NCBI RefSeq assembly: GCF_900143005.1
Contig: NZ_FRCS01000002.1
Location: forward strand, 1-64,000
Length of the DNA stretch: 64,000 nucleotides
Origin: Cryptosporangium aurantiacum
Lineage (GTDB): Bacteria > Actinomycetota > Actinomycetes > Mycobacteriales > Cryptosporangiaceae
Direction: 5' to 3'
Below, one piece after another: positions 15,360 to 23,297 of the stretch (its first letter is position 1; each line of letters opens with the position of its first letter). A program made the position numbers and the translations under genes. The notes under the pieces are model-generated. The model saw only the letters and a list, made by a program, of their open reading frames with translations, was not told the origin of the DNA and made no database searches.

Positions 15360-16079
15360 TCAATTCATCGCCACCGTCGCGTAGATGTCGGTGGGCTGGG
15401 CGGCGCCCCCCTCGTTCTCGACGCTCACCGCCAGCTGATCGACCGGATCCAGGCCGTCCACCACCCGCGATCCGCCCCGCGCGCTCGGGGGCAACACCTC
15501 GAGCGACCGTGGGGCGCCGTCGATGATCTCCCAGAGCTGGTACGTCTTGCCCGCGGGCGGATCGGCGAGGCCGTCGTAGGACAGCACCGCGGCTCCCTCG
15601 ACCGCCGAGTACACGGCGGTGAACCGGCCGGCCCTGGCATCGGTGGACACCTTGAGCTTCGCGTCCGGCGCCGCCAGCACCGATCGCGTCCGCTCGGCCT
15701 CCTGCCGCGCCGCCACGACCCGGGCACGCTCGTCGCTGACCCGGTTCTCCTGCACCCACCACGTCGTTCCGACGGTTCCGGCCAGCACCGCGACCGCCGC
15801 GGCTGCCACCACCAACCGGCGTGGCCGGGCCGGCGGCCGGAGCGCCGGGGCAGCGCTCTGCCGGGTGGCTCTGGCCCGCGCCAGCACCCGCCCGCGCAGG
15901 TCGGGCGGTGGCGCCACGGCCTCCGCCACGCCGAGCCGGGCCGCGGCTTCGCGGAATTCGGCCACCTCGATCGCGCACGGCTCGCAGCCGCGCAGGTGCC
16001 GCTCGACGGCGGCTCGCTCGACGTCGTCCACCGCATCGAGCACATACGCGCCGTTCAGCAGTTCCAGGTGCTCGCTCAT
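15360..16079 (-). CDS. rskA: Anti-sigma K factor RskA-like
   Basis: 239 residues. The N-terminal zinc-binding anti-sigma domain has HLRGCEPC (HxxxCxxC). A single membrane helix follows near residues 90-110 (RRLVVAAAAVAVLAGTVG). The extracytoplasmic part is the RskA C-terminal domain (YSAVEGAAVLSYDGLADPP; KTYQLWEI). It holds SigK at the membrane until regulated proteolysis. The ATG overlaps the sigma factor stop (ATGA), so the pair is translationally coupled. Confidence 0.92.
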   Translation of the reverse strand: MSEHLELLNGAYVLDAVDDVERAAVERHLRGCEPCAIEVAEFREAAARLGVAEAVAPPPDLRGRVLARARATRQSAAPALRPPARPRRLVVAAAAVAVLAGTVGTTWWVQENRVSDERARVVAARQEAERTRSVLAAPDAKLKVSTDARAGRFTAVYSAVEGAAVLSYDGLADPPAGKTYQLWEIIDGAPRSLEVLPPSARGGSRVVDGLDPVDQLAVSVENEGGAAQPTDIYATVAMN

Positions 16080-16681
16080 CGGCCCACTCCCAGGCAGTCG
16101 CGCAGCCGGATCAGGCCGTCCCGCATGCGGGTCTTCACGGTCGGCAGCGCGAGGTCGAGCGTCGCCGCCACCTCGCGGTACGTCCGGCCCCCGTAGTAGG
16201 CCAGCGTGATCGCCTCCCGCTGCACGTCGGTCAGCCCGCGTAAACAGCGCCGCACCTGCTGCTGCTCCAGGCGCCCGGCGACCTCGTCGGCCACCACGTC
16301 GTAGGCCGGTGCCTCCGGCACCGACGTCCGTCGCTCCCGGTCGGTCGCCGCTTGCGCGGCCCGTACCCGGTCGACCGCCCGCCGGTGCGCCAACGTCAAA
16401 ATCCATCCGGACGCCGTCCCGCGCGCCGAATCGAACCGGGTGGCCGTGCGCCAGACCTCGACGAGCACCTCCTGGGTCACCTCTTCGGCCTGGGAAGGAT
16501 CCCGGACCACCCGCAGGACCAGCCCGTAGACGCGCGGCGAGACCTCGTCGTACAGCCGGGCGAACGCCTCGTCGTCGCCACGGCCCACCTCGGTCAGGAG
16601 CAGCCCCAGCGTGTCGGCGTTCCCGGTCTCGTCACCCGCGGGCGGCTGCGCGGGGGCGCGACTGCGTTTCCAGCGATCCAT
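16076..16681 (-). CDS. sigK: ECF sigma factor SigK
   Basis: 201 residues. Region 2 is about 30-100 (DEAFARLYDEVSPRVYGLVLRVV; RDPSQAEEVTQEVLVEVW), and region 4 about 135-195 (LTDVQREAITLAYYGGRTYREVAATL). The ATG at 16681 (MDRWKRSRAP) has a GAGGAGG site 11 bases upstream, while earlier in-frame ATGs have none. Paired with the RskA-like anti-sigma factor and divergent from an XRE-type regulator. Mycobacterial SigK responds to redox state; no matching cysteine pair was checked here. Confidence 0.92.
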   Translation of the reverse strand: MDRWKRSRAPAQPPAGDETGNADTLGLLLTEVGRGDDEAFARLYDEVSPRVYGLVLRVVRDPSQAEEVTQEVLVEVWRTATRFDSARGTASGWILTLAHRRAVDRVRAAQAATDRERRTSVPEAPAYDVVADEVAGRLEQQQVRRCLRGLTDVQREAITLAYYGGRTYREVAATLDLALPTVKTRMRDGLIRLRDCLGVGR

Positions 16682-16863
16682 GACGTGCGATGCCTCCTCG
16701 GTGACCGGGATCCCGAAGGACATTCGCAGCCGACGGCCGATCGGATGGGTCCCAACCGAGGACTGGGGCTCAGCCAGGGACAAATAATCCCCGGATCAAC
16801 GCGTCCTACCTGTTCCACGGTCGCGGGGTCATGCTGGGAACCGACGACGGAAGGAGGACCACG

Positions 16864-17703
16864 ATGGCGGACCGGGCCCAGCTCGCGGAGTTCCTCCGCT
16901 CGCGGCGCCAGGCTCTCCAGCCGGAGGACGTCGGGCTCCCCCGCGGACCGCGGCGCCGCACCGGCGGGCTCCGCCGCGAGGAGGTCGCCACGCTGTGCGG
17001 CATGTCGGCCGACTACTACACCCGGATCGAGCAGCAGCGCGGCCCGAACCCGTCGGAGCAGATGCTCGCGGCGATCGCCCGCGGACTGCACCTCTCGCTC
17101 GACGAGCGGGACCACCTGTTCCGCATCGCCGGGTACTCCGCTCCGCAGCGCGCCCTGCGCACCGACCACCTCAACCCGGGGATGATGCGGATCCTCGACC
17201 GGCTCGACGACACCCCGGCGCAGGTCATCACCCGCCTCGGCGAGACGCTGCGCCAGACCCGGATGGCGAAGGCGCTGCTCGGTGACCAGACACGGTTCAC
17301 CGGCATGGCCCGCAGCACGGTCTACCGCTGGTACACCGACCCGGCGTCGCGGGCCGTCTACCCGGCCGAGGACCACCCGATCCACGGTCGCGCGTTCACC
17401 GCGAAGCTGCGGGAGGCCTACCTGCTCGAGGGCAAGGGCTCCCGGTCCGCGGCGATCGTGAATGCGCTGCTGACCGCCAGCCCCGAGTTCGCCGAGGTCT
17501 GGGCCGAGCACGACATCAGCGCCGCCCACCCCGAGTACAAGCGCATCAGCCACCCCGAGCTGGGCGTCCTCGAACTGCACTGCCAGACGCTCGTCGACCC
17601 GGACCAGTCGCAGACCCTCCTGGTGTTCACCGCACCGCCGGGCACCGAGAGCTACGAGAAATTGCAGCTCCTCTCGGTCCTCGGCGACCGCGTCGACGTC
17701 TGA
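16864..17703 (+). CDS. XRE/MmyB-type helix-turn-helix regulator
   Basis: 279 residues. An N-terminal XRE helix-turn-helix (about 8-85: LAEFLRSRRQAL, RTGGLRREEVATLCGMSADYYTRIEQ) is followed by the MmyB-like ligand-binding domain (YRWYTDPASRAVYP; GSRSAAIVNALLTASPEFAEVWAEHD), which is PAS-like and may bind fatty acids. The start with AAGGAGG nine bases upstream is convincing. In actinobacteria such regulators often control an adjacent SDR gene, and here an SDR follows after 35 bases on the same strand. Confidence 0.9.
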   Translation: MADRAQLAEFLRSRRQALQPEDVGLPRGPRRRTGGLRREEVATLCGMSADYYTRIEQQRGPNPSEQMLAAIARGLHLSLDERDHLFRIAGYSAPQRALRTDHLNPGMMRILDRLDDTPAQVITRLGETLRQTRMAKALLGDQTRFTGMARSTVYRWYTDPASRAVYPAEDHPIHGRAFTAKLREAYLLEGKGSRSAAIVNALLTASPEFAEVWAEHDISAAHPEYKRISHPELGVLELHCQTLVDPDQSQTLLVFTAPPGTESYEKLQLLSVLGDRVDV

Positions 17704-17738
17704 AGTTTTCCCTTTTCGCACCGTGAATGGAGACAGCC

Positions 17739-18494
17739 ATGTCCAAAATCGCCCTCGTGACCGGCGCGAACCGTGGCCTCGGCCGCAACACCGCACTCCG
17801 CCTCGCCGAAGACGGCGTCGACCTGATCCTCACGTACCGCACCAACGCCCAGGAGGCGCAGGACGTCGTCGACGAGGTGACGAAGCTCGGCCGCACCGCG
17901 GTCGCGCTCCGGCTCGACGTCGGTGTGCTCGCCGACCACGCCGCCTTCGTCGCTCAGGTCCGGACGGCGCTGGCCGAGCAGTGGGGCCGGGACACGTTCG
18001 ACTACCTGGTCAACAACGCCGGCGTCGGGCTCGCCGGCTCGTTCGCCGAGACCACGGTCGAGGTCTTCGACGAGCTGCTGAACGTCCACTTCCGAGGGTT
18101 GTTCTTCCTCACCCAGCAGTTGCTGCCGGTGCTCGCCGACGGCGGCCGGATCGTCAACATCTCGACCGGCCTGACGCGCTTCACCCGCCCGGGGTACGCC
18201 GCGTACGCGGCGATGAAGGGCGCGGTCGAGGTGCTGACGCACTACCTCGCGAAGGAGCTCGGGCCGCGCGGGATCACCGCGAACGTCGTCGCGCCGGGAG
18301 TGACCGCGACCGACTTCGGCGGCGGAGTGGTCCGGGACACCCCGGGGCTGCGGGAGCACCTCGGCAGCGAGAACGCGCTCGGCCGGATCGGCGAGCCGGA
18401 CGACGTCGGCGGCGTCATCGCGTCGCTGCTCGGCGACCGCAACGCGTTCGTCACGAACCAGCGCCTGGAGGTCTCCGGCGGCACGTTGATCTGA
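17739..18494 (+). CDS. SDR family oxidoreductase
   Basis: 251 residues, classical short-chain dehydrogenase. Cofactor motif TGANRGLGRNTALRLAE, NNAGV motif DYLVNNAGVG, catalytic Ser in NISTGLTRFT and the YxxxK motif in YAAYAAMKG. The ATG at 17739 (MSKIALVTGA) has GGAG six bases ahead; an upstream in-frame ATG adds only four residues. Probably expressed with and controlled by the MmyB-type regulator upstream. Substrate unknown. The 3' end abuts the convergent MarR gene. Confidence 0.92.
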   Translation: MSKIALVTGANRGLGRNTALRLAEDGVDLILTYRTNAQEAQDVVDEVTKLGRTAVALRLDVGVLADHAAFVAQVRTALAEQWGRDTFDYLVNNAGVGLAGSFAETTVEVFDELLNVHFRGLFFLTQQLLPVLADGGRIVNISTGLTRFTRPGYAAYAAMKGAVEVLTHYLAKELGPRGITANVVAPGVTATDFGGGVVRDTPGLREHLGSENALGRIGEPDDVGGVIASLLGDRNAFVTNQRLEVSGGTLI

Positions 18495-18992
18495 TCAGGG
18501 CGTATCGCCGAGCGCGATCAGCAGGGCCCGCAGCGCCCGGATCGCCTCGGCGGTGGTCTCCGCGGGCACCGAGCGCAGCAGCGCGGCCTGGGCCTTCGAC
18601 GCCGCCCGCACCGCCTCCTCCGCGGTCTTCACGCCGTGCGGGGTCAGCGCGACCCACGAGCTGCGGGCGTCGTCCGGGTCGGGGTCGCGGTCGACCAGCT
18701 CGGCGGCGGTGAGCCGCCGCAGCAGGTTGCTGGTGCCCCCGGACGACAGCATCAGACGCTTGGCCAGGTCGGACGGGCGCAGCCGGTACGGTTCGCCCGC
18801 CGACCGGAGCACCGCGAGGATCTCGTACTCCGCCTTGGTGAGACCCATCCGCGCGAGTTCGGCGTCCACCCGCTCGGCGAGCAGGCCCGACACCCGGGAG
18901 GCGCGTTTCGCCAGCGCCAGCTCGTCGCCGACGACGCCGGGCAGCTCCTGCGCCCAGGTCTCGACGACGAGGTCGGCGAAGTCCTTGCTCAC
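18495..18992 (-). CDS. MarR family regulator
   Basis: 165 residues from a GTG (SKDFADLVVETW). The winged helix spans about residues 50-130 (LTKAEYEILAVLRSAG; PSDLAKRLMLSSGGTSNLLRRL; RDPDPDDARSSWVALTPHG). Divergent from the amidohydrolase gene with a 69-base gap holding a striking AGCTTT repeat array, so it most likely represses itself and the amidohydrolase. Ligand unknown. Confidence 0.9.
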   Translation of the reverse strand: MSKDFADLVVETWAQELPGVVGDELALAKRASRVSGLLAERVDAELARMGLTKAEYEILAVLRSAGEPYRLRPSDLAKRLMLSSGGTSNLLRRLTAAELVDRDPDPDDARSSWVALTPHGVKTAEEAVRAASKAQAALLRSVPAETTAEAIRALRALLIALGDTP

Positions 18993-19014
18993 CCGCTCAT
19001 CGTACTTGCGCCCA

Positions 19015-19049
19015 AAAAGCTTTCTCGATAGCTTTGTGAAAAGCTTTCT
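19015..19049. promoter_or_regulatory. Probable MarR operator: three AGCTTT boxes
   Basis: Between the divergent MarR and amidohydrolase genes, AGCTTT occurs at 19018, 19030 and 19042, exactly 12 bases apart. The outer two lie inside the identical 11-mer AAAAGCTTTCT, and AAAGCTTT is itself a palindrome. The array covers the likely promoters of both genes. MarR dimers bind palindromes of this size, so two dimers could bind side by side. Confidence 0.55.
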
Positions 19050-19061
19050 AGGGAGGCATCT

Positions 19062-20285
19062 GTGCGCACCGCGATTCTCAACGCCCACGTCGTCCCCGGC
19101 GACGACAGCCTCGAACTGCCCTCGGCGACCGTGCTGATCGAGGACGGTGTGATCACCGCGCGCGGTCCCGGGATCGAAGCGCCGTCCGACGCGGACGTGA
19201 TCGACGCGGACGGCCTGGTCGCGATACCGGGCCTGGTCGACGGCCACCGGCACGTCTGGCAGGCACCGCTCCGCGGCATCGGCGCCGACATGGCGCTGAC
19301 CGAGTACCTCCGCGTGGTGCAGGGCCGCGTGCTCTCCGCCTACGGCCCCGAGGACGCGCGCGCGGCGGCGCTGCTCGGGGCGGTGGAAGCACTCGACGCC
19401 GGGATCACGTCGCTGTTCGACTGGAGCAACACGACGGTGTCCGCCGAGCACACCGACGCGGTCGTCGACGCGTACACGGCCGCCGGTGTCCGCGCGGTCG
19501 TCGCGTCCGGCTCGCCCGACCGCACGGACGACGTCCGGCGGCTGGCGAAGCTCACGGGGCGGGTCACCGGAGGGCTGGCGATCCTGGGACCGGAGTACGA
19601 CGACTGGGACGCGGTGGTCCGCCACCTGGAGCTGGGACGCGAGCTGGACCTCACCGTGTCGTTTCACGCCGCGGGTGGTCCCGGCGGTGCCGTCGACCTG
19701 CTGGAGGCCGCCGGGTTACTCGGCCCCGACCTGCACCTCGTCCACCTGAACGCGATGACCGACGCGGACGCCGCCCGGCTGGTCGCGGCCGGAGCGGGCG
19801 TGACGATCACGCCGGTCGTGGAGGCCACTATGGGGCACGGCGGGTCGCCGTACGGACGGTTCCGCGACGCCGGCGGCCGGGCCGGGCTCGGCGTCGACGT
19901 CGTCGTGAACGCCGCACCCGACCTGTTCGAGCCGCTCCGCGACACGCTGCGCACCGAGCGGCTGCGCACCGGCACGCTCGTGCCTGCGGCGCGCTTCCTC
20001 CCGGCGGTCACCAGCGACAGCGCACGGGCGATCGGGCTCGGCGAGCAGGTCGGCACGCTCACGGTCGGCCGCCGGGCGGACGTCGTCCTGCTCGACGGTC
20101 TGGCCCACCTGACCGGGAGCGGCAGCGTCGCTGGAGCGGTCGTCACCGCGCTCGGGCCGGCGAACGTCCGGACGGTGCTGGTCGACGGCCGGGTCGTGAA
20201 GCGGGACGGCCACCTGGTCGACCACGACCTGGCGGCCCTGCGCGCGGCCGGCGACGCGCTGGCCCGCCGCGCGCTGCACGGCTGA
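19062..20285 (+). CDS. Amidohydrolase family protein
   Basis: 407 residues, GTG start with GGGAGG six bases upstream. Metal-dependent hydrolase of the chlorohydrolase/cytosine-deaminase-like group. The HxH metal motif is in GLVDGHRHVWQ, further ligands are likely in SFHAAGG and VHLNAMTD, and a possible Asp in GVDVVVNAAPD. The C-terminus has the usual LTVGRRADVVLLD composite-domain strand. Substrate unknown: deamination or hydrolysis of a ring or amide is the family range. Contains one TTA codon (19716-19718). Controlled, by position, by the divergent MarR protein. Confidence 0.88.
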   Translation: MRTAILNAHVVPGDDSLELPSATVLIEDGVITARGPGIEAPSDADVIDADGLVAIPGLVDGHRHVWQAPLRGIGADMALTEYLRVVQGRVLSAYGPEDARAAALLGAVEALDAGITSLFDWSNTTVSAEHTDAVVDAYTAAGVRAVVASGSPDRTDDVRRLAKLTGRVTGGLAILGPEYDDWDAVVRHLELGRELDLTVSFHAAGGPGGAVDLLEAAGLLGPDLHLVHLNAMTDADAARLVAAGAGVTITPVVEATMGHGGSPYGRFRDAGGRAGLGVDVVVNAAPDLFEPLRDTLRTERLRTGTLVPAARFLPAVTSDSARAIGLGEQVGTLTVGRRADVVLLDGLAHLTGSGSVAGAVVTALGPANVRTVLVDGRVVKRDGHLVDHDLAALRAAGDALARRALHG

Positions 20286-20287
20286 GA

Positions 20288-21127
20288 TCAGAGGATCGGG
20301 CGTCCGCCGGTCACGGCGACGCGGGCGCCGGAGATGTAGCTGCCCTCGTCGGAGGCGAGCAGCACGTAGACCGGCGCCAGCTCGACCGGCTGACCCGCCC
20401 GCCCGAGCGGCGTGTTCTCGCCGAACTTCTCCACCTTCTCGGGCGGCATCGTGGCCGGGATCAGCGGCGTCCAGATCGGTCCCGGCGCGACGCTGTTCAC
20501 CCGGATCCCCTTCTCGCCGAGCATCTGCGCCAGGCTCGCGCAGAAGTTCGCGATCGCGGCCTTGGTCGCCGCGTACGGGGCCAGCGTCGGGTTCGGCATG
20601 TCCGAGTTCACCGACGAGCTGCCGATGATCGACGATCCCGGCTTCATGTGCGGGACCGCGGCCTTGGCCAGGTGGAAGAACGCCGAGAGGTTCGTCGCGA
20701 GCGTGTAGTCCCACTCGTCGTCCGGGATCTCCTCCAGCGACTCGTGCGTCATCTGGAACGCGGCGTTGTTCACCAGGATGTCGACCTTGCCGAACTCCTC
20801 GACGGCCCGGGCGACGATGTCCCGGCAGTGCTGCGGCTTCGACACGTCGCCGGACACCAGCACGGCCTTGCGGCCGGCGTCCTCGACGTACTTCGCGGTC
20901 TCCTCCGCGTCGCTGTGCTCGTTCAAGTACGAGATGAGGACGTCGGCCCCCTCGCGTGCGTACGCGATCGCGGCGGCTCGTCCGATGCCGCTGTCGCCGC
21001 CGGTGATGATCGCGGCCTTGCCGACGAGGCGGCCCGAGCCCTGGTAACTGGTCTCGCCGCAGTCCGGGCGGGGTGTCATCGCCGACTGGATGCCGGGAAC
21101 GTCCTGCTGCTGCGCGGGCTGGCTCAT
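20288..21127 (-). CDS. SDR family oxidoreductase (YghA/YhdF-like)
   Basis: 279 residues. The long N-terminal tail before the cofactor motif (MTPRPDCGETSYQGSGRLVGKAAIITGGDSGIGRA) is typical of the YghA/YhdF stress-associated group. NNAA motif in ILVNNAAFQM; catalytic Ser in GSSSVNSD and YxxxK in YAATKAA; C-terminus ends SGARVAVTGGRPIL, as in the group. The ATG at 21127 has AGGAG six bases upstream. Divergent from a MarR gene, which may repress it. Substrate unknown. Confidence 0.92.
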   Translation of the reverse strand: MSQPAQQQDVPGIQSAMTPRPDCGETSYQGSGRLVGKAAIITGGDSGIGRAAAIAYAREGADVLISYLNEHSDAEETAKYVEDAGRKAVLVSGDVSKPQHCRDIVARAVEEFGKVDILVNNAAFQMTHESLEEIPDDEWDYTLATNLSAFFHLAKAAVPHMKPGSSIIGSSSVNSDMPNPTLAPYAATKAAIANFCASLAQMLGEKGIRVNSVAPGPIWTPLIPATMPPEKVEKFGENTPLGRAGQPVELAPVYVLLASDEGSYISGARVAVTGGRPIL

Positions 21128-21194
21128 TTCCGCTCCTGGGTCGAGTACCGGATGTTGCTCTCGGCTTCCCGGCCCGCGCGGCGGTAAACACTCT

Positions 21195-21225
21195 GTGAAG
21201 TTCGGTAATAATGAAGTACATTCAC
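21195..21225. promoter_or_regulatory. Promoter and probable operator between SDR and MarR genes
   Basis: An AT-rich -10-like box TAATAAT lies in the centre of an inverted pair GTGAA (21195-21199) and TTCAC (21221-21225), and TGAAGT occurs twice 16 bases apart (21196, 21212). The local drop in GC content and the symmetry fit a promoter covered by the MarR repressor. Confidence 0.4.
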
Positions 21226-21228
21226 TAT

Positions 21229-21720
21229 ATGACCACCCCCGCCGACCCTGCCGCCCCTGCCGACTCCTCGCCCGCCATCGCCGCATTCGACCTCGTGCTG
21301 CAGTTCACGGTCCTCATGAGCGAGGATCTGACGCAGGGCCTCGCGCGCCACAACCTCAGCGAGTCGCGCGTCCACCTGATGTGGGTTCTCGCCGCGCAGG
21401 GGCCGAGCACCCAGAAGAGCCTGGCCGAGGCGATGCACGTCAGCGCCCGGAACATCACCGGGCTGGTGGACGGGCTGGTGGCGACCGGCTTCGTGACGCG
21501 CGAGCCGCACCCGGGCGACCGGCGCGCGACGCTCGTCACGATGACCGAGCACGGCACCGAGACGGTCAAATCGCTCCAGGACGGTCAGCGAGATGCCGCC
21601 GAGCAGCTCTTCGGCCCGATGCCGCCGGACGAGCTGACGAACTTCCTGAAAAGCATGTCCGGAGTGCTCGACCGGCTCCGCGCAGCACTAGCCGCCGCCG
21701 AAGAAGGAGGCAACCCATGA
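21229..21720 (+). CDS. MarR family regulator
   Basis: 163 residues from the ATG giving MTTPADPAAP; an upstream ATG six codons earlier lies inside the predicted operator and is less likely. Winged helix at about 50-120: SESRVHLMWVLAAQGPS, QKSLAEAMHVSARNITGLVDGLV, REPHPGDRRATLVTMTEHG. Its end overlaps the next gene (ATGA), so the pair is an operon. It is divergent from the YghA-like SDR gene. Confidence 0.9.
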   Translation: MTTPADPAAPADSSPAIAAFDLVLQFTVLMSEDLTQGLARHNLSESRVHLMWVLAAQGPSTQKSLAEAMHVSARNITGLVDGLVATGFVTREPHPGDRRATLVTMTEHGTETVKSLQDGQRDAAEQLFGPMPPDELTNFLKSMSGVLDRLRAALAAAEEGGNP

Positions 21721-22328
21721 TCTGGTCACTGGCCCGCCGAGCGGTGCTGTTCGAGCTGCGGATCTACCGGAGCCTGCTGCGGTGGATCTTCCGTCGGCCG
21801 GACGTCCGCGGAGACGGCGTCGAGCCGTTCGGATACGCGCAACTGGTCACGCCGGTGCTGTGCCTGTGGATCTTCGGGTCGGCGACCGAGACCGTGGTCC
21901 TGCACTTCCTGCTGCCGTGGGAGGGCATCCGGCTGGTCGCCGACATCCTCGGCATCTGGGGCCTGCTCTGGATGCTCGGGTTCCTCGCCGGGATGCGGGC
22001 CTACCCGCACCTGCTGACGCCCCCGGCGCTGCGCGTTCGGCACGGCGGCAACGTCGATCTGGTGCTGCCCTGGGACGCCGTCGAGAGCGTCACCGCGGTA
22101 CGGAAGGAGCTCCCGTCGTCGCTCAAGACGCTTCGGGAGACCGACGACGAGCTGCACGTCGCGGTGAACAACGAGACGAACGTGCGGGTCGCACTCCGGC
22201 GCCCGACCGTCGTCCGCACGCCGAAGGGCGAGCGGGAGGTCGTCGCGGTCAGCTTCTTCGCCGACGACCCCCGCGCCCTCGTGGCTCGCGCGAAAGAGCA
22301 CCTCGCCGCCGCGGCACCTACTGCTTGA
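21717..22328 (+). CDS. Membrane protein of unknown function
   Basis: 203 residues. Two or more hydrophobic segments (YAQLVTPVLCLWIFG; VADILGIWGLLWMLGFLAG near residues 70-95), followed by a soluble beta-rich part (ALRVRHGGNVDLVLPWDAVESV) that resembles the PH-like domain of bacterial membrane proteins. No family assigned with confidence. A strong AAGGAGG site and ATGA overlap show coupling to the MarR gene, so its expression probably follows the regulator's ligand. The 3' end overlaps the convergent betaine-binding gene. Confidence 0.75.
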   Translation: MIWSLARRAVLFELRIYRSLLRWIFRRPDVRGDGVEPFGYAQLVTPVLCLWIFGSATETVVLHFLLPWEGIRLVADILGIWGLLWMLGFLAGMRAYPHLLTPPALRVRHGGNVDLVLPWDAVESVTAVRKELPSSLKTLRETDDELHVAVNNETNVRVALRRPTVVRTPKGEREVVAVSFFADDPRALVARAKEHLAAAAPTA

Positions 22329-23289
22329 GCCAGGCGTCGACCTTGTCCTTGTTCGCCTCCACCCACTTCTTCGCCGCGTCCTCGGCCGACAGCTTGTCGA
22401 CGGCGATCGACTTCGCGACCTCGTTCTGGTCCTCGTTGGTCCAGGTGAAGTTCTTCACCAGCGTCCACGCCGGACTCTTGGAGTCCGCGAACTTCTTGCT
22501 GACGATCTTGTTCAGGTCGTAGGACGGGTAGTCACACGCCACCTTCTTCGGGTCGGCGTCGCACCCTTCCGTGTACGGGGGCAGCTTCACCTTCACCGCG
22601 GGAACCTCGTTGAGGAACCACTGCGGCGAGTAGAAGTACGTGAGCAGCCACTTCTTCTGCTGCTCGGCTTGCCGCAGTGCGGTGATCAGCGCGGTCTCCG
22701 ACCCCGAGTAGACCACCTTGAAGTTCAGCTTGAGGTTCTGCACGAGTGCCGCGTCGTTCGTGACGTACGACGGGTCGCCGTCGAGCAGCTGGCCCTTGTC
22801 ACCGGACTCCGACGTCTTGAACTGCGCCGCGTACTTGTTGAGGTTCTTCCAGTCCAGGACGTCGGGGTGCTCCTTGGCCAGCCACGGCGGCACGTACCAG
22901 CCGATCTCGCCCTTGTTGCCGGTCGGGCCGGCGTCGACCGCGACCTGCTCGTCGGTGATGTACTTCTTGACCAGATCGGCGTGGCCCCAGTTCTCGATGA
23001 TCACGTCGACGACACCGGTCGAGAAGCCCTGCCAGGAGACCTGCTCCAGCAGGTTCTTCTTGACGACCTTGCAGCCGAGTTCGGTCTCCGCGACGTACGC
23101 GACGACCGCCGCGTTCGCCTCGTAGCCGACCCACGGGTTGATCGCGAGGTTCACGGTTCCGCAGTTGCCGCCGGCCACGGCGTCGCTACCGGAATCCTCA
23201 CCGACCTTCTCACCACCGCACGCCGCCGCCAGCACCAGCAACGCGGCGAGCGGAGCGAGGAGTTTGAGCCTGCTGGACGTTCTGGCCAC
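22318..23289 (-). CDS. Glycine betaine-type ABC substrate-binding lipoprotein
   Basis: 323 residues, GTG start with AGGAG six bases ahead. Signal peptide with lipobox LLVLAAACGG, so it is anchored outside the membrane. The OpuAC-type domain follows (NLAINPWVGYEANAAVVAYV; VDVIIENWGHADLVKKY; aromatic-rich GEIGWYVPPWLAKEHP), consistent with a cation-pi cage for trimethylammonium. Last gene of a three-gene importer operon, 8 bases after the permease. Substrate: glycine betaine, proline betaine or a relative; the exact one is not visible. Confidence 0.92.
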   Translation of the reverse strand: MARTSSRLKLLAPLAALLVLAAACGGEKVGEDSGSDAVAGGNCGTVNLAINPWVGYEANAAVVAYVAETELGCKVVKKNLLEQVSWQGFSTGVVDVIIENWGHADLVKKYITDEQVAVDAGPTGNKGEIGWYVPPWLAKEHPDVLDWKNLNKYAAQFKTSESGDKGQLLDGDPSYVTNDAALVQNLKLNFKVVYSGSETALITALRQAEQQKKWLLTYFYSPQWFLNEVPAVKVKLPPYTEGCDADPKKVACDYPSYDLNKIVSKKFADSKSPAWTLVKNFTWTNEDQNEVAKSIAVDKLSAEDAAKKWVEANKDKVDAWLKQ

Positions 23290-23297
23290 TGCTGCTC

